Shown here: positions 1 to 5,541 of the stretch, piece after piece | Position numbering within the stretch: position 1 is the first letter of the stretch | How the letters are laid out: each line of letters starts with the position of its first letter | Source: Parelusimicrobium sp031549165 | GTDB lineage: Bacteria > Elusimicrobiota > Elusimicrobia > Elusimicrobiales > Elusimicrobiaceae | Reading direction: 5' to 3' | DNA: 8,929 nucleotides | Assembly: GCA_031549165.1 (NCBI GenBank) | Contig: JAVBQE010000133.1 | Coordinates: 1-8,929, forward strand | Made by a program: the position numbers and the translations under genes | The notes under the pieces: generated by a model | Database searches by the model: none | What the model saw: the letters and a program-made list of their open reading frames with translations, nothing else | Told to the model about the DNA's origin: nothing

Positions 1-828
1 ACAAAACAGAACGTGCGCGTGCTGGAAGAAACTGTTAACCAGTATCAAGAGCATTTAAAGCAGGCCCAGGCATTTTACGACGTAGGTATAAAGCCTAAAA
101 TAGACGTTACCAACGCGGAAGTTAACCTTAATAATAATAAATTAAACCTTATCCGCGCGCAGAACTCCGTTAAAATTGCATACACCACTTTAAATAATTT
201 AATGGGCGTGCGCGAGCTGCACAAAGAGTATGACGTGGATGAGAATATAGATTTTATTTCCTACGAGATATCTTTAGACGCAGCCTTAGAGCGCGCGTTT
301 GAAAACAGGCCGGACTTTCTGTCCTCGCAGTATAAAACACAGGCCGCGCTTAAAAGTTTAAACGCCGTTAAGGCAGACCATTTGCCCTCCGTTAACGCTA
401 ACGCGTCATACGGGTGGAGCGGAAGGGAAAGTTTGGATTATGAGAACGGCTCCGTGGGCGTAAGCGCCAGTTTGCCGATATTCAATGGCCTGAGAACTAC
501 ATCGCGTGTTAAAGAAGCGCGCGATATTTACGACGCGCGCCAGTTTGACCAGGAGGCTATGCGCCAGAGCGTTATTATGGACGTTACGCAGGCGGTGTCT
601 AACCTGGAGGAAGCGCAGAGCAGAATACCCGTGGCGGAGCTAAACGCACGGACCGCCAAAGAAAACTTTGAGCTTGCGCGCGGCCGTTACCGCGTGGGGA
701 TAGGTAATAACATTGAAGTGGTGGACGCGGAGAACTCTTACAGAAACGCGGAGCTGCAGTATGCCAGCGCGCTGACGGATTACAGAATAGCGATAGCCGA
801 TACTTTAAGAGCGGTGGGGACGAAGTAG
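1..828 (+). CDS. TolC-family outer-membrane efflux channel, 3' part (N-terminus outside window)
   Basis: The reading frame is open from the first base of the window, so the gene starts upstream; the GTG at 13 is not its real start. The visible 275 residues are the C-terminal part of an outer membrane factor, a family usually around 430-480 residues long. The seen pattern is typical: long alanine/glutamate-rich helices, a region reading NRPDFLSSQ, then a beta-strand pair around SVNANASYGW and GSVGVSASLPIFNGLRT, then a second helical hairpin with ENFELARGRYRVGIGNNIEVVDAE. In this family such trimers form a beta-barrel in the outer membrane continued by a helical tunnel in the periplasm. The macA and macB-type genes downstream on the same strand suggest it is the exit duct of that pump. 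They are separated from it by 429 bases of structured repeat, so co-transcription is an inference. The family call is firm; the substrate is unknown. Confidence 0.93.
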   Translation, partial: TKQNVRVLEETVNQYQEHLKQAQAFYDVGIKPKIDVTNAEVNLNNNKLNLIRAQNSVKIAYTTLNNLMGVRELHKEYDVDENIDFISYEISLDAALERAFENRPDFLSSQYKTQAALKSLNAVKADHLPSVNANASYGWSGRESLDYENGSVGVSASLPIFNGLRTTSRVKEARDIYDARQFDQEAMRQSVIMDVTQAVSNLEEAQSRIPVAELNARTAKENFELARGRYRVGIGNNIEVVDAENSYRNAELQYASALTDYRIAIADTLRAVGTK

Positions 829-836
829 TTATAAAA

Positions 837-1223
837 TTAGTTCTTTCTCCTTTTTGGTCGTTCGTCGTACGGAGTTATAAGGTGTGCATCGCTTCGCTTG
901 CATTTAATTTTATATGAGGCATAGCTGAATAGCGTTCGCAGCCCAACTTTGCTCGTCAAGCTCGCAAAGGCTTTGGCAAAGGGCCGCTGTAGCGGCCCGG
1001 CATGGGGCGAAACTTCGGCTTACAGCTGGGGGACACACCGCTCCGTTGCTCAGCTGCTGCCCTTGGGAGCGGGACAGATTTAACACTTTTTCGGGGGCGG
1101 AATGTCCCCCGGTCAATGGGCTGTTGCAGTTAATAATTTGTTTTTGTTGTTTACCTTTTGAGGCAGTTGTTTTTACAACTTAGGCAGTTGTTCCGCTTGT
1201 TGTTAATTAAATTGAGGCAGTTT
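837..1223 (+). repeat. Long structured intergenic repeat, copy A
   Basis: This stretch aligns with the reverse complement of 5044-5540. Shared blocks, in order, are a TTCGTCGTAC start (about 863), a GCTTGCATTT...GAGGCATA block (894-923), GCAGCCCAACTTTGCTCGTC (938-957), a GC hairpin, GGGGGACACACCGCT (1028-1042), ACACTTTTTCGGGGGCGGAA (1083-1102) and a tail of AGGCAGTT motifs. Folded as RNA or single-stranded DNA, CAGCCCA (939-945) can pair with TGGGCTG (1117-1123) to close a core of about 185 bases. Inside it, GGGCCGC (981-987) pairs with GCGGCCC (992-998), and GGGGGACA (1028-1035) can pair with TGTCCCCC (1103-1110). It begins about 8 bases after the tolC-like stop codon. I do not recognise the family; it could be a non-coding RNA, a 3'-UTR module or a non-autonomous mobile repeat. 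Confidence 0.85.
981..998 (+). repeat. GC hairpin inside repeat copy A
   Basis: A perfect 7-bp stem, GGGCCGC/GCGGCCC, encloses the loop TGTA. In copy B the same stem is exact but the loop is TTT on the plus strand (5387-5403). A conserved stem around a changed loop suggests that the pairing matters. Confidence 0.8.
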
Positions 1224-1239
1224 TCAATTTGTTTTTTTT
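1209..1239 (+). terminator. Weak hairpin plus T-run just before macA (possible attenuator)
   Basis: AAATTG (1209-1214) can pair with CAATTT (1225-1230). Eight T bases follow at 1232-1239, only a few bases before the macA ribosome binding site. The layout is that of an intrinsic terminator, but the stem is short and AT-rich, so real termination is doubtful. If active, it would reduce read-through from tolC into macA. Copy B has no matching structure at this point. Confidence 0.3.
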
Positions 1240-1244
1240 ATTTT

Positions 1245-1251
1245 AAAGAGG
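1245..1251 (+). promoter_or_regulatory. Ribosome binding site that sets the macA start
   Basis: AAAGAGG lies directly against the ATG at 1252, leaving no spacer, but 6 bases before the ATG at 1258. The second ATG is therefore the likelier start, giving a protein that begins MNTIKKIF. Confidence 0.7.
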
Positions 1252-1257
1252 ATGATT

Positions 1258-2412
1258 ATGAATACAATTAAAAAGATATTTGCCTGGATTTGGAATTTAG
1301 GCTTGATTAAAAAGATTATTATTTGCGTAATAATTTTGGGCACGGTGCTGTTTTTCTCGTGCAGGGGTAACGGGAAGATAACTTATGTTACCACTCCGCT
1401 TGCCAAAGGCGATATTTCGGACAAGGTGGAGGCCTCCGGCACCATTAACCCCGTCAGCCAGACGAATGTGGGCACCCAGGTGTCGGGCACGATATATAAA
1501 CTTTATGTGGATTTTAACTCCCCTGTGAAAAAGGGCCAGATGCTCGCTGAGATTGACCCTGCCCTTTTAGAAGCCCAGGTTTTACAGCAGCAGGCTAACC
1601 TTATGAAAGCGCAGAGCACGCTTGCCAACGACCAGCGCACCTACGAGCGCTACAAAACATTATACGCACAAAACTTTGTGGCCAAAAGCGAGCTGGACAG
1701 CAGCGAAACGCAGTACCTCTCCAGCAAGGCCAACGCCATACAGGCAAAGGCAAGCTTAGATAAAGCGGAGACGGATTTAAAATACACCAAAATAACCTCG
1801 CCGGTGGACGGCATAGTAATTTCACGCGCGGTTGATTTGGGGCAAACGGTGGCGGCCAGCTTTCAGACGCCTACATTGTTTACCGTCGCGCAGGATTTGA
1901 CGAAGATGCAGATAGAAGTAGCAGTGTCCGAGGCGGACATTATTAAAGTTAAAGAAGGCCAGGAAGCTACTTTTAATATAGACGGCTACCCCAACGCGCG
2001 CTTTGAAGGTAAAATAACCCAGGTGCGCAACTCCCCTGTTACCGTGCAGAACGTGGTGTCCTACACCGTGGTGGTAAGCGTGGATAATAAGGAGCAGAAA
2101 TTAAGGCCCGGCATGACGGCCAACGTAACAATAGTTACAGAAGAAAAGAAAGATGTGTTTTTGGTAACCAACGCCACGCTGCGCTACTCGCCCTCCACTT
2201 CAACGGAAAAGTTTAAACGCCAGGGCATCTGGGTGCTTGAAAATAACGAGCCTAAACGCTACGACGTGCGCACCGGCATTATGGACGATAAAAATACTGA
2301 GATTTCCGGTAAAGATTTAGTTGAAGGCATGCTGGTGATAACGGAGGAGCAGACCCCCAAATCTGCCAAAAAGGGCCCCAGCGCTAACCAGATGATGAGG
2401 ATGGGCAGATGA
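1258..2412 (+). CDS. macA: MacA-like periplasmic adaptor (membrane fusion protein) of a tripartite ABC exporter
   Basis: This 384-residue protein would link an inner-membrane MacB-type transporter to a TolC channel. E. coli MacA is of similar size (371). Seen in order: a positively charged start and one membrane helix at about residues 16-34; a beta segment with GDISDKVEASGTINPVSQTN (51-70); the first half of the lipoyl-like domain (GTQVSGTIYKLYVDFNSPVKKGQ, 72-94); an alpha-helical coiled-coil hairpin (about 101-175) rich in Gln, Ala and Glu; the second lipoyl half (ITSPVDGIVISRAVDLGQTV, 179-198); a beta-barrel domain to about 295 (KLRPGMTANVTI); and a membrane-proximal C-terminal domain. Its stop codon overlaps the next gene's start in ATGA, showing tight operon coupling. 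The start was chosen by ribosome binding site spacing. A cysteine right after the membrane segment (FFSC, residue 35) could be a lipid attachment site, but the lipobox is poor. Confidence 0.93.
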   Translation: MNTIKKIFAWIWNLGLIKKIIICVIILGTVLFFSCRGNGKITYVTTPLAKGDISDKVEASGTINPVSQTNVGTQVSGTIYKLYVDFNSPVKKGQMLAEIDPALLEAQVLQQQANLMKAQSTLANDQRTYERYKTLYAQNFVAKSELDSSETQYLSSKANAIQAKASLDKAETDLKYTKITSPVDGIVISRAVDLGQTVAASFQTPTLFTVAQDLTKMQIEVAVSEADIIKVKEGQEATFNIDGYPNARFEGKITQVRNSPVTVQNVVSYTVVVSVDNKEQKLRPGMTANVTIVTEEKKDVFLVTNATLRYSPSTSTEKFKRQGIWVLENNEPKRYDVRTGIMDDKNTEISGKDLVEGMLVITEEQTPKSAKKGPSANQMMRMGR

Positions 2413-3125
2413 GCTTAATAGAAATTTCCCACGTAAGCAAGGTCTATGTTTTAGGCGAGGTGGAAGTGCACGCCTTGCGCGACATGACTTTAAAAATAGA
2501 ACAAGGGGAATTTGTGGCTATCATGGGCCCATCGGGCAGCGGCAAGAGCACGTGTATGAACATTTTGGGTTGTCTTGATAAACCTACTTCGGGCAAATAT
2601 ATTTTGGACGGCATTAACGTTACCGAAAGAAAACTGCCGGACCTGGCGGAAGTGCGCAACAAAAAAATCGGTTTCGTCTTTCAGGGTTTTAACCTGCTAT
2701 CTCGCACAACAGCTTTAGAAAATGTGGAGCTGCCGATGATCTACTCTTCCGTCTCAGACGAGCACAGAGAGGCCCGCGCTATGGACGCGCTTAAAAAAGT
2801 GGGTTTGGCGGACAGGGCGCACCACGTGCCCAGCCAGCTCTCCGGCGGGCAGCAACAGCGCGTGGCTATCGCAAGAGCGCTTGTTAACGACGCACCCATT
2901 ATTTTTGCAGACGAACCTACCGGCAACTTAGACACCAAAACCAGCCATGAGGTTATGAGTTTATTTGCCACCCTTAACAGCGAGCTTAACAAAACGGTAA
3001 TTTTAATTACGCATGAGTCAGATATCGCGGCCTATGCCAAAAGGATAATTCGCTTTTTAGACGGCAAATTAGTAGAAGATAAAATTAATGAAGAACGTAC
3101 TTTGCCTTCCGGGGGTAAAAAATGA
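2409..3125 (+). CDS. macB: MacB-type ABC transporter ATPase (LolD/MacB family)
   Basis: A 238-residue nucleotide-binding protein that would power the exporter from the cytoplasmic face. All ABC motifs are intact: Walker A GPSGSGKST (40-48), Q-loop Gln92 in VFQGFNLL, the signature LSGGQQQR (144-151), Walker B IIFADE (164-169) followed by PTGNLD, and the switch histidine His202 in ITHESD. The D/E-rich PTGNLD and the LARTTALENVELP-like region after the Q-loop are typical of the MacB/LolD/FtsE branch. In E. coli MacB the ATPase and permease are one chain; here they are two genes, as in Gram-positive YknYZ-type systems. It overlaps macA and the permease gene by 4 bases each (ATGA), with GAGG 8 bases upstream of the start. 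The substrate cannot be read from the sequence; macrolides, peptides, lipids or siderophores are all known for relatives. Confidence 0.95.
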   Translation: MSLIEISHVSKVYVLGEVEVHALRDMTLKIEQGEFVAIMGPSGSGKSTCMNILGCLDKPTSGKYILDGINVTERKLPDLAEVRNKKIGFVFQGFNLLSRTTALENVELPMIYSSVSDEHREARAMDALKKVGLADRAHHVPSQLSGGQQQRVAIARALVNDAPIIFADEPTGNLDTKTSHEVMSLFATLNSELNKTVILITHESDIAAYAKRIIRFLDGKLVEDKINEERTLPSGGKK

Positions 3126-4363
3126 TAAAAGTATCTTCCGCCCCTACTATTGTAAAAATTTCCATGAGCGCGATATGGGCTAACAAAATGCGCTCCGCCT
3201 TAACAAGTTTAGGTATAATCATCGGCGTGGGCGCGGTTATCGCCATGATGGCGGTGGGGGACGGCGCTTCCAAAGACATTAACGACAAGATGTCCACCAT
3301 GGGCTCTAATATTATAACAGTGCGTGCCGGTGCGGCATTTGGCAGGCGTACTAACTTTAACTCCGCCCAGCATAAACGCTTAACACTGGACGACGTAAAC
3401 GCACTTGTCAGCGAAGGCAACTCTATTAAAACCGCTTATCCGCAGATTAACTATACCAAAAGCGTTATCAACGCTAATCAGAAGGTTGACGTGTCTATCA
3501 CCGCTTCCAGCAACGAGATTTTTGAAGTGCAAAACTGGCATGTGGACTATGGCCGCCTCTTCACGCAGGCCGAGCATACGGGCGCGGTTAATGTATGTAT
3601 TTTAGGGTCTATAGTAGCCGAAAAATTGTTCGGTGATATTGACCCTGTGGACTCCACTATCCGTATTTCTAACTTACCTTTCCGCGTCGTAGGCGTGCTG
3701 GCCCCCATCGGCCAAGGGATGAGCGGCATGAACCAGGATGAAGGTATTTTAGTGCCAATCACCACCGGCATAAGAAGTTTGGGCTGGGTGGGCAACGGGC
3801 CTAAATATGTAAGCACCATTACAGTGCAGTCTAAGAGCATGGAGCTTTTGCCCACTACGGAAAAAGAGATTACCGCCATTATGCGCCAGCGCCACCGCCT
3901 CCGCTCTAACCAAGAGGATGATTTTACTCTCTGGAACCTTACGCAGATGATGGAGACCGTTAAGGACGTCAGCCGCACGGTATCCCTTTTACTTGCGGCG
4001 ATAGCGGGCATTTCACTGCTTGTGGGCGGTATAGGCATTATGACTATTATGCTTGTGTCTGTTACTGAGCGTACTAGAGAGATAGGCATACGCATGGCTA
4101 TCGGCGCGAGCGCGTGGGACATCAGGCTTCAGTTTTTGACGGAGGCGGTTATACTTTCTTTGTTTGGCGGGTTTGTGGGTATTATGATAGGCTCGGGCAT
4201 TGCGTTTGCTATTGAGAAGTTTGCTGCTATGACGGTTAGCGTGTCTTTGGGCGCGATACTTTTGGCCAGCGGGTTCTCGGCGTTTATAGGGATAGCGTTT
4301 GGGTTTTATCCGGCGTACAAGGCTTCAAAACTTAACCCCATTGACGCGCTTCGTTACGAGTAA
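3122..4363 (+). CDS. macB: MacB-type ABC transporter permease (FtsX/MacB_PCD family)
   Basis: A 413-residue inner-membrane protein and the partner of the ATPase just upstream. Seen: an N-terminal amphipathic stretch with NKMRSALTSLGIIIGVGAVIA (21-41) forming helix 1, a large periplasmic domain (about 45-275) of the MacB_PCD type containing FRVVGVLAPIGQGMSGMNQD (187-206), then three helices at about 287-312, 338-362 and 375-398. The loop after helix 2 carries ERTREIGIRMAIGA (316-329), the hallmark of FtsX-like permeases and the coupling site to the ATPase. The C-terminus PAYKASKLNPIDALRYE is also typical. A GGGGGT box lies 5 bases before the ATG, which overlaps the preceding stop. Family members use a mechanotransmission cycle to push periplasmic substrates through TolC rather than carry them across the inner membrane. 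The substrate is unknown. Confidence 0.95.
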   Translation: MIKVSSAPTIVKISMSAIWANKMRSALTSLGIIIGVGAVIAMMAVGDGASKDINDKMSTMGSNIITVRAGAAFGRRTNFNSAQHKRLTLDDVNALVSEGNSIKTAYPQINYTKSVINANQKVDVSITASSNEIFEVQNWHVDYGRLFTQAEHTGAVNVCILGSIVAEKLFGDIDPVDSTIRISNLPFRVVGVLAPIGQGMSGMNQDEGILVPITTGIRSLGWVGNGPKYVSTITVQSKSMELLPTTEKEITAIMRQRHRLRSNQEDDFTLWNLTQMMETVKDVSRTVSLLLAAIAGISLLVGGIGIMTIMLVSVTERTREIGIRMAIGASAWDIRLQFLTEAVILSLFGGFVGIMIGSGIAFAIEKFAAMTVSVSLGAILLASGFSAFIGIAFGFYPAYKASKLNPIDALRYE

Positions 4364-4388
4364 TGGAGGACGGAGTACTCATTTGATG

Positions 4389-4408
4389 GCGGGCTGCTCC
4401 GCGCCCGC
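4389..4408. repeat. Short GC-rich hairpin after the permease gene
   Basis: GCGGGC (4389-4394) can pair with GCCCGC (4403-4408). No T-run follows, so it is not a standard intrinsic terminator. It may still slow or end the macAB transcript together with the larger hairpin downstream. Confidence 0.45.
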
Positions 4409-4425
4409 GCGGATGGCTCTTCGGC

Positions 4426-4508
4426 TTTTGGCCTAATTTGCATTTTTCCTCCCGTCGGCGCACACGAGTGCGCTCTCCCGTCGGAGAAAATGCAAATTAG
4501 GCGCAAAA
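4426..4508. repeat. Large nested hairpin (83 bases)
   Basis: GCCTAATTTGCATTTT (4431-4446) matches the reverse complement of AAAATGCAAATTAGGC (4487-4502) exactly. The pairing continues outwards (TTTTG to CAAAA) and inwards (CTCC to GGAG) with small bulges. Inside the arms lie two direct copies of CTCCCGTCGG (4449-4458 and 4475-4484). At the centre is a second perfect hairpin, GCGCAC/GTGCGC with loop ACGA (4458-4473). The transcript would fold into one long rod. It could be a miniature mobile element, a transcript stabiliser or a factor-dependent stop signal; it lacks a T-run. Confidence 0.75.
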
Positions 4509-4594
4509 TCCTGTGAGCCGTGTTTGCTTCGCTGCACACGGCGCTCGCTTCGCTCGCGCATCTTTACGGCATATTACGCGCTGCCTTAATAATT

Positions 4595-4629
4595 GCTATA
4601 ATATATTATCCGATTTTTAATAGAGGTAG
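4595..4629 (+). promoter_or_regulatory. secG promoter (-10) and ribosome binding site
   Basis: A perfect TATAAT lies at 4597-4602, preceded by TGC (4594-4596), which makes an extended -10 box. No good -35 box is seen at the expected spacing, which an extended -10 can offset. AGAGGTAG at 4622-4629 gives a ribosome binding site whose GAGG core is about 7 bases before the ATG at 4634. Confidence 0.65.
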
Positions 4630-4633
4630 AAAA

Positions 4634-4936
4634 ATGTATACATTTGTTTTGGCTGTGCACTTTGTGGCTTGTTTATTTTTAATTCTTTTGGTTTTAATGC
4701 AGAGCGGTAAGGGTTCTGCGGCAGGTATCTTCGGCGGCAGCAGCGGCGGGGATAACTTGTTCGCCAGCCCCACCGCATTTAATGTTGTTAATAAAATTAC
4801 AGCCGTTGTGGCGTGCGTTATTTTTATCACATCTATCTCGCTTACAGTTATGGTAAGCAAAAGAGGCGTAAGCTCCGCAGCTGATAAAGTTACGCTGCCC
4901 GTTTCTTCCGCCCCTGCTGATAACAGCGCTAAATAG
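4634..4936 (+). CDS. secG: Preprotein translocase subunit SecG
   Basis: A 100-residue inner-membrane protein that assists SecA-driven protein export through SecYEG. The family layout is clear: a first membrane helix from the start to about residue 22 ending in LVLMQSGKGSAAGIFGG (16-32), the conserved cytoplasmic glycine-rich loop GGSSGGDNLFASPTAFN, then a second helix at about 50-72 (ITAVVACVIFITSISLTVMV), and a polar alanine/serine-rich tail. The length fits SecG (about 75-120 residues). The start at 4634 is chosen because a ribosome binding site precedes it and the SecG homology begins there; the frame runs open further upstream to 4520, but that part is repeat sequence. It has its own promoter and terminator, so it is probably transcribed alone. 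Confidence 0.93.
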   Translation: MYTFVLAVHFVACLFLILLVLMQSGKGSAAGIFGGSSGGDNLFASPTAFNVVNKITAVVACVIFITSISLTVMVSKRGVSSAADKVTLPVSSAPADNSAK

Positions 4937-4947
4937 GACTTTAAAAT

Positions 4948-4977
4948 AAAAAAGCCGCCCTTCGGGGCGGCTTTTTT
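4948..4977. terminator. Bidirectional intrinsic terminator after secG
   Basis: GCCGCCC (4954-4960) and GGGCGGC (4965-4971) pair around a TTCG tetraloop. Six A bases precede and six T bases follow, so it works on either strand. It lies 11 bases after the secG stop and can also stop minus-strand transcripts arriving from the glycosyltransferase side. Confidence 0.95.
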
Positions 4978-4996
4978 ATTTGTACTAAATTATATG

Positions 4997-5036
4997 TTGT
5001 CATTGCGGGCGGAGCGTAGCAACGTCGCAATGACAA
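4997..5036. repeat. REP-like palindrome
   Basis: TTGTCATTGCG (4997-5007) is the exact reverse complement of CGCAATGACAA (5026-5036). The 18-base centre holds GGAGCGTAGC. It resembles the widespread dispersed repeats of the form GTCATTGCGAGCGAAGCGAAGCAA known in many bacteria. It is not related in sequence to the palindromes bounding the transposase at 6518-7370. Confidence 0.75.
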
Positions 5037-5043
5037 GAACTAT

Positions 5044-5540
5044 AACAACTGCCTCAAACAATAACAATAAGATGAGCAACTGAACTGCTTTAAAACAACT
5101 GCCTTCCGCCTTCGCTACGCTACGGCGCGAATTTAGCGGAACAACTACATTAATTAAATTTACAACAAGATGAAAAACTGCCTCAGTTGTAAAAACAACT
5201 GCCTCAAAGGTTAAACGGACAAAAGTAATTGATAACTACTCAGCCCGCTGACCGGGGGACATTCCGCCCCCGAAAAAGTGTAACGCTAGTCTCGCTCCTA
5301 AGGGCAGCCAACCCCGCGACGTAGCGGTGTGTCCCCCAGCCGTAAGCCCAGCGCGCTGTAAGCGCGCGGCACTTTCGTAACAAGCCGGGCCGCTTTGCGG
5401 CCCTTTGGCAAAGCCTTTGCGAGCTTGACGAGCAAAGTTGGGCTGCGTCTCTAGTTTAGCTTATGCCTCGCATAAAATAAAATGCAAGCAAAGCGACGCA
5501 CACTTTATAATCAGTACGACGAACAGGCAAGGAAAATCTA
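5044..5540 (-). repeat. Long structured intergenic repeat, copy B
   Basis: Reverse-complement partner of 837-1223. On the minus strand it starts directly after the glycosyltransferase stop codon and runs towards secG. The closing stem (GGGCTG 5440-5445 with CAGCCC 5241-5246), the GGGCCGC/GCGGCCC hairpin (5387-5403) and the TGTCCCCC/GGGGGACA pair (5330-5337 with 5254-5261) are all kept. It differs from copy A by an extra perfect hairpin, GCGCGC/GCGCGC with a TGTAA loop (5351-5367), and by a longer tail carrying four AACAACTGCCTC-like motifs. No protein frame is shared between the copies. Confidence 0.85.
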
Positions 5541-5541
5541 A

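Larger units (their letters stand above)
829..1257. other. Gene-free gap between tolC-like gene and macA
   Basis: No credible gene lies here. Almost the whole gap is copy A of a long structured repeat (837-1223), followed by a weak hairpin with a T-run and the macA ribosome binding site. The 68-codon minus-strand frame at 910-1116 starts with TTG and is not kept in the second copy of the repeat. I see no convincing sigma70-type promoter for macA, so macA is transcribed either from tolC through the repeat or from a promoter I cannot recognise. Confidence 0.7.
4978..5541. other. Gene-free stretch between secG and the glycosyltransferase gene
   Basis: No gene is seen. From left to right it holds a REP-like palindrome (4997-5036), then copy B of the long structured repeat in minus orientation (5044-5540). 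A fragment CCTTCGCTACGCTACGG near 5108-5125 resembles the core of the REP-like palindrome, and looks like an insertion within the tail of copy B because copy A lacks it. Confidence 0.7.

Noticed and set aside
910..1116. 68-codon minus-strand frame inside repeat copy A
   Set aside because: It starts with TTG, has no ribosome binding site, and the matching frame in copy B stops after 11 codons. The shared first residues follow from DNA identity, not from protein-level conservation.
3547..4122. 191-codon minus-strand frame opposite the permease gene
   Set aside because: The plus strand encodes a complete FtsX-type permease with all hallmarks; the opposite frame is compositionally driven.
4354..4539. 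61-codon minus-strand frame after the permease gene
   Set aside because: It runs through the nested hairpin and the GC hairpin, has no ribosome binding site and no recognisable protein features.
4520..4633. Upstream in-frame extension of secG
   Set aside because: The extension crosses the secG promoter and low-complexity GCTTCGCT repeats. SecG homology and a ribosome binding site both point to the ATG at 4634.
5044..5205. CRISPR array, suggested by the repeated AACAACTGCCTC motif
   Set aside because: The motifs are short, unevenly spaced and partly paired as hairpins. There are no constant-length spacers and no cas genes.
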